The notes beneath the pieces are model-generated. The model made no database searches and was not told the DNA's origin. It was given only the letters and a program-made list of their open reading frames with translations. From positions 1-24,807 of the IMG/VR virus record IMGVR_UViG_3300031951_001142: a stretch of DNA of 24,807 bases; one strand, 5' to 3'. The stretch's first letter is position 1. Each line of letters starts with the position of its first letter. This document shows positions 1 to 7,700 of the stretch, one piece after another. This stretch comes from a virus. A program made the position numbers and the translations under genes.

Positions 1-2
1 CC

Positions 3-254
3 GCCACGGTGCAGTCGCTGAAGCGCGGCCGGTTCGGCACGGCCGAGCAGTTCGAGCCCGCTCCGTACCGTGTCGAGCGCAGCTACGCCGACGGCACGCT
101 GCGGGTGATCCGGCAGCGGCCGGAGGAGACGGCCGAGTGGCAGGAACGCGAGCGGGTCCGCCGGGCGAAGCAGAGGCCGCCGAAGCCGTCGGCGAAGGCG
201 AAGACGCGGGGGAAGAAGGTGCGGGAATGGGATGGGGAGGGAAACGATGAATAG
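3..254 (+). CDS. Hypothetical basic protein, 5' end probably outside the window
   Basis: The reading frame is open from the first bases of the window, so the gene probably begins upstream; a GTG at 9 is the only start candidate near the edge, with no Shine-Dalgarno visible before it. The visible 83 residues have no domain I recognise. The C-terminal half is highly charged and basic (runs of Arg/Lys around RVRRAKQRPPKPSAKAK, then KTRGKKVRE), as in small nucleic-acid-binding proteins, but that is only a composition argument. It ends 8 nt before the ATG of the methyltransferase gene and on the same strand, so the two are probably co-transcribed. Its place just before the terminase genes would fit a regulatory or packaging accessory role; I cannot assign one. 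Confidence 0.5.
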   Translation, partial: ATVQSLKRGRFGTAEQFEPAPYRVERSYADGTLRVIRQRPEETAEWQERERVRRAKQRPPKPSAKAKTRGKKVREWDGEGNDE

Positions 255-262
255 GGGAAACC

Positions 263-1531
263 ATGAGTAGGGGAAAGACCGCCGCAGCGTCGGCGTTTCG
301 CAGCCGGATCGTCGGCGAGGGCGACGAGGCGCCGGACCAGCTGCTGGCCAACCCGCTGAACTGGCGCGTGCACCCGAAGGAGCAGGTCGACGCGCTCGAG
401 GGCCTGCTGAAGCAGGTCGGGTGGGTGCAGCGCGTCATCGTCAACAAGCGCACCGGGCACGTGGTCGACGGGCACGCGCGCGTCGCCCTTGCCCTGCGGC
501 GCAGCGAGCCGAAGGTGCCGGTGCTCTACGTCGACCTGTCGGAGGCCGAGGAGCGGCTCGTGCTGGCCGCGATCGACCCGATCGGCGGCATGGCCGGGCG
601 CGACGACGACATGCTGGCGCAGGTGCTCGACGGGCTGACGGCGGAGGACGCGGGGCTGCAGGCGCTGCTCGACGATCTTCGGCCCCCTCCGGCCGCCACC
701 GAAGGGATGACGGACCCTGACGATGCGCCACCAGCGCCGATTGAACCCGTCACGAGGCCGGGCGACGTGTGGCTTCTGGGGCGGCACCGCATCGTCTGCG
801 GCGACAGCACCAAGGCCGAGGATGTCGCCAAGGCCCTGAACGGCGTGAAGCCGCACCTGATGGTGACGGACCCGCCTTATGGGGTGGAGTACGACCCGAA
901 GTGGCGCGCTCGGGCCGGCGTCAACAAGAACAAGAAGAAGATGGGCGAAGTGTTGAACGACGACCGAGCCGACTGGCGCGAGGCATGGGAGCTTTTCCCC
1001 GGCGACGTTGCCTACGTCTGGCACGCATCGTTGTTTACCCGGGAAGTGCTCAACAGCCTGGAGGTCTGCGGCTTTAAGCATCGGTCCATGATCATCTGGG
1101 CAAAGGACCGCTTCACCCTTGGCCGCGGCGATTACCACTGGCAGCACGAGCCTGCGTGGTATGTGGTCCGGGACGGGAAGGCTGGGCAGTATGTTGGCGG
1201 CAGAAGCCAGTCGACCGTTTGGAGCATTCCGGCACGCGACGACAGCGGCGTCGGGCACGGAACGCAAAAGCCCGTCGAGTGCATGAAGCGCCCGATCGAG
1301 AACAACAGCAGCCCGGGGCAGGCCGTGTATGAGCCCTTCAGCGGCAGCGGCACGACGATCATCGCGTGCGAAATGACTGGCCGGTCTTGCCACGCGCTGG
1401 AGCTGTCGCCGGCCTACGTCGATGTCAACGTGAGGCGCTGGCAAGCCTTCACCGGCAAGGCCGCCACCCTCGAAGGCGACGGCCGCACCTTCGACGAGAT
1501 CGCCGCGGAGCGCGTGCCGGCCGAGGCCTGA
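263..1531 (+). CDS. ParB-like N-terminal domain fused to a beta-class DNA methyltransferase
   Basis: 422 residues. Residues about 25-105 resemble the ParB/Srx-like domain often joined to phage methylases (VVDGHARV at 67-74). The catalytic part starts near 165: motif IV is DPPY at 203-206, a conserved HGTQKPVE lies at 332-339, and the SAM-binding motif FSGSGTT is at 359-365. Motif IV before motif I is the beta-class order, and DPPY favours N6-adenine methylation, though N4-cytosine is not excluded. Likely role: modifying phage DNA against host restriction, or marking DNA before packaging. No cognate endonuclease is visible, so it looks like an orphan enzyme. The start is supported by AGGGGA just upstream. 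The catalytic half is visibly less GC-rich than the ParB half (for example 870-1130), suggesting a mosaic origin. Family call is firm; target base and site are unknown. Confidence 0.9.
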   Translation: MSRGKTAAASAFRSRIVGEGDEAPDQLLANPLNWRVHPKEQVDALEGLLKQVGWVQRVIVNKRTGHVVDGHARVALALRRSEPKVPVLYVDLSEAEERLVLAAIDPIGGMAGRDDDMLAQVLDGLTAEDAGLQALLDDLRPPPAATEGMTDPDDAPPAPIEPVTRPGDVWLLGRHRIVCGDSTKAEDVAKALNGVKPHLMVTDPPYGVEYDPKWRARAGVNKNKKKMGEVLNDDRADWREAWELFPGDVAYVWHASLFTREVLNSLEVCGFKHRSMIIWAKDRFTLGRGDYHWQHEPAWYVVRDGKAGQYVGGRSQSTVWSIPARDDSGVGHGTQKPVECMKRPIENNSSPGQAVYEPFSGSGTTIIACEMTGRSCHALELSPAYVDVNVRRWQAFTGKAATLEGDGRTFDEIAAERVPAEA

Positions 1532-1532
1532 C

Positions 1533-2000
1533 ATGCCCACGAACACCACCAACGCCGCCCGCGCCGCCCGGGGCCTCGAGCACCAGCGCCAGGCGCTCGA
1601 GCTGCGCCGCGCCGGCCTGGGCTACGAGGCCATCGGCGCGCAGCTGGGCCTGAAGAAGTCGCAGACCCACCGGCTCGTGCAGGCGGGCCTGGCCGAGTGC
1701 CGCGCGCAGGTCACGGCCAACGCCGACGAGCTGCGGTCGGAGGAGCTGTCGCGCCTGGACGGCATGCTGCAGGGCCTGTGGCCACGGGCGCGGAAGGGCG
1801 AGGTCAGCGCGGTCGACCGGGTGCTGAAGATCGCAGAGCGCCGGGCGAAGCTGCTCGGGCTGGACGCGCCTGAGAAGCGCGAGCTGTTCGGCAAGGGCGG
1901 CACGCCGCTGGTGCCCGGCGCGCTCGACCCGTCGGGCCTCTCGACGCAGACCCTGCAGGAACTGCTCGCCGCCCGCGATGCTGCAGCTCGCCGAGGCTGA
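1533..2000 (+). CDS. terS: Terminase small subunit (putative)
   Basis: 155 residues. The N-terminal third contains a helix-turn-helix-like segment (residues about 20-52, RRAGLGYEAIGAQLGLKKSQ), followed by a helical, charged region and a short C-terminal tail, which is the usual plan for small terminase subunits: DNA-recognition HTH, oligomerisation helices, and a tail that contacts the large subunit. It starts one base after the methyltransferase stop and its last 23 nt overlap the large-terminase gene, which is the usual pairing. The protein would recognise the packaging site on concatemeric phage DNA and load the large subunit. The sequence itself is divergent, so the call rests on HTH, size and position; a different HTH regulator is the alternative. 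Confidence 0.75.
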   Translation: MPTNTTNAARAARGLEHQRQALELRRAGLGYEAIGAQLGLKKSQTHRLVQAGLAECRAQVTANADELRSEELSRLDGMLQGLWPRARKGEVSAVDRVLKIAERRAKLLGLDAPEKRELFGKGGTPLVPGALDPSGLSTQTLQELLAARDAAARRG

Positions 2001-3396
2001 CTGGCTGGCGATCGAACGCGAGGCCTGCAAGCGCAGCCTCGTCACGTTCATTCGCCGCGCCTGGTCCGTGCTCGAGCCGGGCCAGCCCTACGTGCACGGC
2101 TGGCACATCGACGCGATGGCCGAGCACCTGGAGGCCGTCACTGCGGGCCAGATCACGCGGCTGCTCATCAACATCCCGCCGGGCACGATGAAGTCGCTGA
2201 TGACCGGCGTCCTGTGGCCGGCGTGGGAGTGGGGGCCGCAGGGCCTGGCGCATTACCGCTTCATCGGCGCCAGCCACGAGGCCTCGCTGGCCACGCGCGA
2301 CAACCTCCGCATGCGCCGGCTGATCCAGTCGGAGTGGTTCCAGGGCCTGTGGCCGATGGCCTTCACCAGCGACCAGAACGAGAAAACTTACTTCGAGAAC
2401 GAGAAGGCCGGCTGGCGGCAGTCGTGCGCGGTCAAGTCCATGACCGGCCGGCGCGGCGACCGCGTGGCCTGGGACGACCCGCACAGCGTGGAAGACGCGC
2501 ACAGCAAGGCGGCGCTGGCCGAGGCCGAGCGGGTGTTCGCCGAGACCTTGCCGACCCGCCTAAACAACCCCGACCGCAGCGCCATCGTCATCACGATGCA
2601 GCGGCTGCACGAGTCCGACATCAGCGGCCTGATCCTGTCGCGCGACCTGGGCTACGACCATCTGTGCCTGCCGATGGAGTGGGACGAGCCGCGCAAGGCC
2701 ACGAGCATCGGCTTCGTCGACCCGCGCGCGGAGGTCGGCGAGCTGCTGTTCCCGGAGCGCTTCCCGCGCGCTGTCGTCGACCGCGACAAGAAGGTCATGG
2801 GCGCCTACGCCGTGGCTGGGCAGCTGCAGCAGCGGCCGTCGCCACCGGGCGGCGAGGAGTTCCAGCCCGACATGATCGGCACCATCGACGCCATCCCGGC
2901 CGGGCGCATCAACTGGTGCCGCGGGTGGGACTTGGGCGCGACCGAGGGCGCCGGCAGCTACACGGCGGGCGTCAAGGTGGGCTGGCATGCCGACGGCCGC
3001 GTCATCATCGCCGACGCGCGACGCGAGCAGTTCGCCGTGCACAAGCGCGACGCCTACATCCGCGCGACGGCCCAGGAGGACGGCCGCACGCTCAAGCAGA
3101 GCCTGCCTCAAGACCCGGGGCAGGCGGGCAAGACGCAGGTCGCGGGCTTCGCGGCGCTGCTGGCCGGGCACGAGTGCCACTTCAGCACGGAGAGCGGCGA
3201 CAAGGTCGTGCGCGCCCGGCCGCTGGCGAGCCAGGTCAACGCCGGCAACGTGGTGATGCTGCGCGGCAAGTGGAACCGGGACTTTACCGACGAGCTGCGC
3301 ACGTTCCCGAACGGCACGTACAGCGACCAGGTCGACGCGGCCTCCCGGGCGTTCGCCGGGCTGCTCGAGCCGGTTCCCGAGTCGCGGGTCTTCTAG
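1978..3396 (+). CDS. terL: Terminase large subunit (ATPase and nuclease)
   Basis: 472 residues, normal for the family. N-terminal packaging ATPase: Walker A NIPPGTMKS at 65-73, Walker B VAWDDP at 163-168, and the coupling segment IVITMQR at 203-209. C-terminal RNase H-like nuclease: the first acidic residue in GWDLG (Asp318), a further Asp in PQDPG (379), and the closing acidic cluster in SDQVDAASRA (Asp450, Asp453). The pattern matches the psiM2-type large terminases (C-terminal domain family TIGR01630). The enzyme drives DNA into the prohead through the portal and cuts the concatemer. The start overlaps the small-subunit gene by 23 nt and has no clear Shine-Dalgarno, so translation is probably coupled. 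Whether packaging is headful or site-specific cannot be judged here. Confidence 0.95.
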   Translation: MLQLAEADWLAIEREACKRSLVTFIRRAWSVLEPGQPYVHGWHIDAMAEHLEAVTAGQITRLLINIPPGTMKSLMTGVLWPAWEWGPQGLAHYRFIGASHEASLATRDNLRMRRLIQSEWFQGLWPMAFTSDQNEKTYFENEKAGWRQSCAVKSMTGRRGDRVAWDDPHSVEDAHSKAALAEAERVFAETLPTRLNNPDRSAIVITMQRLHESDISGLILSRDLGYDHLCLPMEWDEPRKATSIGFVDPRAEVGELLFPERFPRAVVDRDKKVMGAYAVAGQLQQRPSPPGGEEFQPDMIGTIDAIPAGRINWCRGWDLGATEGAGSYTAGVKVGWHADGRVIIADARREQFAVHKRDAYIRATAQEDGRTLKQSLPQDPGQAGKTQVAGFAALLAGHECHFSTESGDKVVRARPLASQVNAGNVVMLRGKWNRDFTDELRTFPNGTYSDQVDAASRAFAGLLEPVPESRVF

Positions 3397-3403
3397 GCCC
3401 CCG

Positions 3404-3413
3404 TTCCTAGCAT
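3404..3413 (+). promoter_or_regulatory. TTCCTAGCAT motif before the portal gene
   Basis: TTCCTAGCAT ends 9 nt before the portal ATG. The same ten bases precede the protease/scaffold gene and the gp10-like gene. There is no Shine-Dalgarno between motif and ATG. TAGCAT fits the TANNNT pattern of a -10 box, which would give an essentially leaderless mRNA, but no good -35 is visible. GCAT (3410-3413) can also pair with ATGC at the start codon (3423-3426). Function is inferred. Confidence 0.4.
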
Positions 3414-3422
3414 CGGCCCCCT

Positions 3423-5108
3423 ATGCCCGAGCTCACCATCAACGCCGACGACCTGCGCGCGCTCGTGCGGTCGCGCGAATCGCTGCTGTACGGCTCGCTC
3501 GACGAGAAACGCCCGCGGGCCTGGAGTCAGTTCGGGTATCCCGAGACGCTGACGCCCGACCGCCTGCTGTGCGCCTACCTGCGCGGCGGCCCGGCCTTCC
3601 GCGCCGTGCACCACGTGCTCGACCGCTGCTGGCAGGAATGGCCGCGGGTGAAGCTGAAGGCCAGCGACGACGAATCGACCTGGGAGACCCGGCTGCAGGG
3701 CATCCTGGAGAAGGTCGCCGCCTGGCCGAAGCTGCAGGACTGGGACCGCCGCAACATGGTCGGCCGCTTCTCCGGCCTGATCCTGCGCGTGGCCGACGGG
3801 AAGCAGCTGCGCGAGCCGCTGATGCGCGCGTCGCGGCTGGTCGACCTGGTGCCGGTGTACGAGCACCAGCTCAAGGTGACGGCGTGGGACAGCGACAGCG
3901 CGAGCGAGACCTTCGGCCAGCCGACCATGTGGCAGTACCGCATGCGCACCAGCGACCGCCAGGACACCCAGGGCAAGCCCGAGCAGTGGGTCGACGTGCA
4001 CCCGAGCCGCATCCTGATCCTGGCCGAGGGCGCCGTCGGGGATGACTTCTTCGACGGCATCCCGCTGCTGCAACCCGGGTTCAATGCCTTGGTCGACCTG
4101 GAGAAGGTCAGCGGCGGAGCGGCCGAGAGCTACCTGAAGAACAGCGCCCGCACGCTGCGGTTCGTCTTCGACAAGGATGCCGACCCGACGAAGCTGGTGC
4201 AGCCGAGCACGCCCGGCGCGGCCGTGACGTCCGACGACGTGCGCGCCACGATCAACGACCGCGTCGACCGGCTGAACAGCAACGTCGACAGCGCCATCGT
4301 CGGCCAGGGCGTGACGGTGGACACGCTGCAGACCACGATGCACGACCCGCGCGGCGCCTGGGAGATCGCGGCGAACACCTTCGCGGCGGCCGTGGGCATC
4401 CCGTTCACCATCTTGTTCGGCCAGCAGACCGGCCGCCTGGCCAGCGACGAGGACAAGGCCGCCGACAACGCCCGGTGCAAGTCGCGCCAGCGCAACCTGC
4501 TGACGGGCGCCGTGACCGCCGTCATCCGCCGGCTGCAGGCCTGCGGCATCGTCGAGGCCTCGGACTTCGAGGTCGAATGGGCGCCGCTCGACGCGATGGG
4601 CGACGACGCGAAGGCCGACCAGGGCGGCAAGATGGCCACGATCAACAAGGACATGGTCGCCGCCGGCCGGAGCGCCCCCTTCAGCGAGAACGAGATCCGC
4701 AAGGTGCTGGGGTACGAGGAGGAGGCCGAACTCGACGACATGCCGGGCGAGGGCGACCCGGACGACGACGATCTCGACCCGCTGCCGGCGCGCGACGAGC
4801 CCCCGCCGCGGCCCGCGCCGACCGGCAACGCCGTCACCGTGCTGCCGGCCGCGCCCGACCTGACCGGCCACTTGAACGCCGCCATCGGCGCCATGCGCGC
4901 AGCTGCTGAGCGGCCCATCGCCGTGCACGTGCACCAGGCGCCGGTGCAGGTCAACGTCCCGCCCGCCGAGCTGCATGTGCACCAGGGCGACACGCACGTC
5001 ACGGCCAAGATCGAGGGCCGCGGCACGGTGATCCGCACGCCCGTGCATGACGAGAAGACCGGCCGCATCAAGCACGTGATCGAGAAGCCGGCCGAGGGCG
5101 GCGCGTGA
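3423..5108 (+). CDS. Portal protein, DUF1073/HI1409-like
   Basis: 561 residues. The body (about 40-440) carries the features of DUF1073/DUF935-type portals: a tyrosine/tryptophan-rich N-terminal clip, and the segment around GIPFTILFGQQTGRLASDED, followed by a long helix (ARCKSRQRNLLTGAVTAVIRRLQ). Portals form the dodecameric ring at one capsid vertex through which DNA is packaged and the tail attaches. After an acidic stretch (EEEAELDDMPGEGDPDDDD) and a proline linker comes a His/Val-rich tail (about 498-530, HVHQ twice) and a C-terminal strand segment (RGTVIRTPVHDEKTGRIKHV). Such tails occur in related portals. The gene follows the terminase by 26 nt and lacks a Shine-Dalgarno; a TTCCTAGCAT motif lies just upstream. 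Some databases name this family after an anti-CBASS protein; nothing here supports that activity. Confidence 0.88.
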   Translation: MPELTINADDLRALVRSRESLLYGSLDEKRPRAWSQFGYPETLTPDRLLCAYLRGGPAFRAVHHVLDRCWQEWPRVKLKASDDESTWETRLQGILEKVAAWPKLQDWDRRNMVGRFSGLILRVADGKQLREPLMRASRLVDLVPVYEHQLKVTAWDSDSASETFGQPTMWQYRMRTSDRQDTQGKPEQWVDVHPSRILILAEGAVGDDFFDGIPLLQPGFNALVDLEKVSGGAAESYLKNSARTLRFVFDKDADPTKLVQPSTPGAAVTSDDVRATINDRVDRLNSNVDSAIVGQGVTVDTLQTTMHDPRGAWEIAANTFAAAVGIPFTILFGQQTGRLASDEDKAADNARCKSRQRNLLTGAVTAVIRRLQACGIVEASDFEVEWAPLDAMGDDAKADQGGKMATINKDMVAAGRSAPFSENEIRKVLGYEEEAELDDMPGEGDPDDDDLDPLPARDEPPPRPAPTGNAVTVLPAAPDLTGHLNAAIGAMRAAAERPIAVHVHQAPVQVNVPPAELHVHQGDTHVTAKIEGRGTVIRTPVHDEKTGRIKHVIEKPAEGGA

Positions 5109-5518
5109 ACGGCGCCTACACGACGGCCCTGGAGGGCCTGCTCGACCGCACGGTCGACCTGACCGGCGACGTGCGCGTGGCGCTGGTGCGCTCGACCTAC
5201 ACGCCGGATCTGGACTTCGACGCGGTGCTCACCGACCTGGGCGGCGCGATCAACGGCCGCAGCGGCACGCTGACCGGCGCTGAGTTCACGGCCGGCACCT
5301 TCGACGCCGACGACACCACGCTGACTGCCGACGCGGCCGTGGCCTGCAACGCGCTGGTGCTGTACGTGCACACCGGCGACGACAGCACGGCCCGGCTGGT
5401 GGCCTACGTCGACGACCCGGCTATCGGCCTGCCCTTCACGCCGGCCGCAGGGCAGGGCGTCAACATCGTCTGGGACAACGGACCCGGGCGCATCTTCAGC
5501 ATCAGGAGAACCGCATGA
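5105..5518 (+). CDS. Phage structural protein, small beta-rich
   Basis: 137 residues starting with GTG; the GTGA overlap with the portal stop shows translational coupling. The N-terminus (TVDLTGDVRVALVRSTYTPDLDF) and the middle segment LDADDTTL-like (FDADDTTLTADAAVACNALVLYVHTGDDS) match a plan I know from many tailed phages, where proteins of 120-150 residues with a beta-sandwich appearance sit among head or fibre genes and end with an aromatic strand (here GVNIVWDNGPGRIFSI). Their exact place in the virion is mostly unknown. It is the first of six small structural genes between portal and minor head protein. I infer a virion-surface or fibre-associated role. Confidence 0.7.
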   Translation: MNGAYTTALEGLLDRTVDLTGDVRVALVRSTYTPDLDFDAVLTDLGGAINGRSGTLTGAEFTAGTFDADDTTLTADAAVACNALVLYVHTGDDSTARLVAYVDDPAIGLPFTPAAGQGVNIVWDNGPGRIFSIRRTA

Positions 5519-5955
5519 GCATGAGCAACACCGCCGAGACCGCGCTTCTTCGGCTGCTTTTCCAGAACACCGCCTTCGCCAACATCGGCGACGCCAGCGG
5601 CCTGCAGCCGTCGGCCGCCGCGGGCAGCTTCTTCGTGCGCCTGCACACCGCCGACCCCGGCGAGGCCGGCACGGGCGACACGAGCGAGGTGGCGTACACC
5701 GGATACGCCCCGGTCGGCGTGGCGCGCAGCGCCGGCGGCTTCACCGTGACCGGCGACCAGGTGAGCAACACCGCGACTGTGCAGTTCGGCGAGTGCACTG
5801 CGGGCAGCGCGACGGCCACGCACTTCAGCGTCGCCATGGGCGCGGGCGCGGGCGCGGCCATTCTGTACCGGGGCGCCCTCAGCGCGGCGCGCAGCATCAG
5901 CGCCGGCATCACGCCGCTGTTCAACCCGGGCGCTCTGACGGGCACGGTGAACTGA
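5515..5955 (+). CDS. Tail-fibre-like / Gp80-like structural protein
   Basis: 146 residues. The opening NTAETALLRLLFQNTAFANIGDASGLQPS and the FFVRLHTADPGEAGTGDTSEVAYTGYAPV block are characteristic of a widespread small phage protein usually annotated as tail fibre protein (the mycobacteriophage gp80-like family). The rest is alternating Gly/Ala/Thr strands. ATGA overlap with the previous gene and AGGAGA at 5504-5509 support the start. The family is commonly found beside structural genes; a proven function is lacking as far as I know. The position next to the portal, not the tail, suggests attachment to capsid or neck, which is inference. Confidence 0.75.
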   Translation: MSMSNTAETALLRLLFQNTAFANIGDASGLQPSAAAGSFFVRLHTADPGEAGTGDTSEVAYTGYAPVGVARSAGGFTVTGDQVSNTATVQFGECTAGSATATHFSVAMGAGAGAAILYRGALSAARSISAGITPLFNPGALTGTVN

Positions 5956-6815
5956 TGCTGGATTCGCTGTCGGCCATCAATCGAGCCTTCGATGAGGGCC
6001 GGTGGCATCTGCAGCGCTTCACCAAGAACGCGGGCACGGCCTACGCGCTGCAGTGGGCTGACCCCACCTTCGCGTCCGGGCAGCCGGCCTACGATGCCCA
6101 CGTCGGCGCCGCGCTGGCCTTCACGCCGACCGTGGCCGTGCGCAACGATGCGATTTACTTCCCCGACTGCGCGCCGGGCCAGGAGCGCCGGCTCATCAGC
6201 GCCACGTTCCGCGGCGCGCAGGGCGGCGGCTTCAACGGCGCCGAGAGCTTCGTCGTCTATGACCTGCTCGGCTTCTACCCGCTGATCGACGGCGACAGCA
6301 CCGACGAGCAGGCGATGGACAACACGGCCGCGCTGCCGCGCTACAGCAGCGGGGATGGCGTCTGCGCCGTCATGGTCAACCACGTCGCGCCGGCCGTGCA
6401 GGGCGGGGTAGGGCTGCTGACGTACACCGACGCGGCCGGCGTGCAGCGCAGCAGCACCATCGGCGTGCCGCTGAACGGGGTCAACCTCGTCTGCAGCAGC
6501 GCACGCGACACCGTGGACCTCGATGTCGGCCCGCTGGCGATGAGCCTGAACGCGCCGCGGGGCGTGCGGCGGATCGACGCCATCCAGTACACGACGCCAC
6601 CCGGCGGCCTGCACGCGATCTACCTGATCCGGCCGCTGGCCACCGTCGTCGGCGGCGACAACCTGCTGGCCGTCGAGAAGGACTTCTACCGCTCCGGCGC
6701 GCTGCACTGCCCGCGCGTGCACGACGGCGCCTGGCTCGGCTTCTTCAACCGCATCGGCTCCGGCACCGCGCGCTCTGTCGCGTGGTGGGGCCATTTCACC
6801 TTTGCCTGGGGCTAG
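5955..6815 (+). CDS. Virion structural protein, first of a tandem paralogous pair
   Basis: 286 residues from the ATG at 5955, chosen because it overlaps the previous stop (TGATG); the frame stays open further upstream, but that part lies inside the preceding gene. The protein is rich in Gly, Ala, Thr and aromatic residues, without signal peptide or membrane segment. It aligns end to end with the product of the next gene: TAYAL/AAYAL near the N-terminus, a conserved xYDLLGFYP / VDVQGYWP strand, PRYSSGDGV / PRYTDGAGL, LIRPLATV / LCRPLAQI, and a shared CPRVHDGAWL / LPRVQDGACL followed by an F-x-WG end. Proteins of this plan occur as virion proteins in many large phages. I infer a capsid-surface or fibre component. 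Confidence 0.75.
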   Translation: MLDSLSAINRAFDEGRWHLQRFTKNAGTAYALQWADPTFASGQPAYDAHVGAALAFTPTVAVRNDAIYFPDCAPGQERRLISATFRGAQGGGFNGAESFVVYDLLGFYPLIDGDSTDEQAMDNTAALPRYSSGDGVCAVMVNHVAPAVQGGVGLLTYTDAAGVQRSSTIGVPLNGVNLVCSSARDTVDLDVGPLAMSLNAPRGVRRIDAIQYTTPPGGLHAIYLIRPLATVVGGDNLLAVEKDFYRSGALHCPRVHDGAWLGFFNRIGSGTARSVAWWGHFTFAWG

Positions 6816-6817
6816 AC

Positions 6818-7699
6818 ATGCCGATCGCATCAATGGACCAGCTGGTCGCCGCCATCAGCGCCGGCAAGACGACCCGCTACGACTGGAACAAGATCACGGG
6901 CGCCGCGGCCTACGCGCTGGGCCGGTGGTATGACCTGAGCGCGCTCGCGGGCCTGCCGGTGGCGAACAGCTACCCTGGCACGGCCCTGGCCTGGCGCGCG
7001 TGCGATGAGAGCACCGGCAACGGCACCGACATCTTCGGCATTCCGCACGGCGGCAACGTGACGGCGGACGTGAAGCACCTGCTCAACATGGCCGCATGGA
7101 GCACGGCGGCCACGGGCGTGCCCGGCACGCTGATGCTGGTGGACGTGCAGGGCTACTGGCCCGGCATCAACATGAACGTCGCCACGCTGCAGACCCTGAC
7201 CGGCGCGCCCGCGCCGCGCTACACCGACGGCGCCGGGTTGCGGGCATTCCTGTCTGTGCGCACGACGACGGGCGCGACGGCCCATAACCTCAGCTACAGC
7301 TACACCAACCAGGCCGGCACGACGGGCCGCGTGCAGCCCGTCACGGTGTCGTGCACTGCCTCGGCCATCGTGCCGCACATCACGCACAGCGGCACGGCAG
7401 CCAACAACTACGGCCCGTTCCTGCCCCTTGCTTCGGGCGACAGCGGCATCCGCAACTTCGCCAGCGTACAACTGTCGGCGGCCTCTGGCGCTGGCACGGC
7501 GGCGCTGGTGCTCTGCCGGCCGCTGGCGCAGATCACGCTGTCGGTCGTGGGCCTGATGACCGAGAAAGACCTGCTGAACCAGATCCCGAGCCTGCCGCGG
7601 GTTCAGGACGGCGCATGCCTGACGTGGCTCTGGGGCGCCGGCAACGCGACGGCCGCGGCCACGACCTTCGCGGGCGGCGCCGAGTTCGTCTGGGGCTGA
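6818..7699 (+). CDS. Virion structural protein, second of a tandem paralogous pair
   Basis: 293 residues starting at ATG 6818, two bases after the previous stop; the frame is open 12 codons further up but only inside the preceding gene. The N-terminus (SMDQLVAAISAGKTTRYDW, then a W/Y-rich segment) and the block LMLVDVQGYWPGIN are typical of a structural protein found in many phages. It is a diverged duplicate of the gene before it: same length, same order of conserved strands, same PRVxDGA and FxWG endings. The second half contains a long Gly/Thr/Ser beta region. Likely part of the same head-surface assembly as its neighbour, possibly forming mixed oligomers; that is inference from the tandem duplication. 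Confidence 0.78.
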   Translation: MPIASMDQLVAAISAGKTTRYDWNKITGAAAYALGRWYDLSALAGLPVANSYPGTALAWRACDESTGNGTDIFGIPHGGNVTADVKHLLNMAAWSTAATGVPGTLMLVDVQGYWPGINMNVATLQTLTGAPAPRYTDGAGLRAFLSVRTTTGATAHNLSYSYTNQAGTTGRVQPVTVSCTASAIVPHITHSGTAANNYGPFLPLASGDSGIRNFASVQLSAASGAGTAALVLCRPLAQITLSVVGLMTEKDLLNQIPSLPRVQDGACLTWLWGAGNATAAATTFAGGAEFVWG

Positions 7700-7700
7700 C

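Noticed and set aside
83-1552. A 489-residue minus-strand open frame opposite the methyltransferase.
   Set aside because: Antisense to a gene with all methyltransferase motifs; composition typical of a shadow frame.
3393-5075. A 560-residue minus-strand open frame opposite the portal gene.
   Set aside because: Antisense shadow of a recognisable portal; the translation has no domain pattern.
3423-5108. Anti-CBASS function for the portal, since some databases name the DUF1073 family after Acb1.
   Set aside because: The protein has portal features and position; I see no pair of H-x-T/S motifs of a 2H phosphoesterase.
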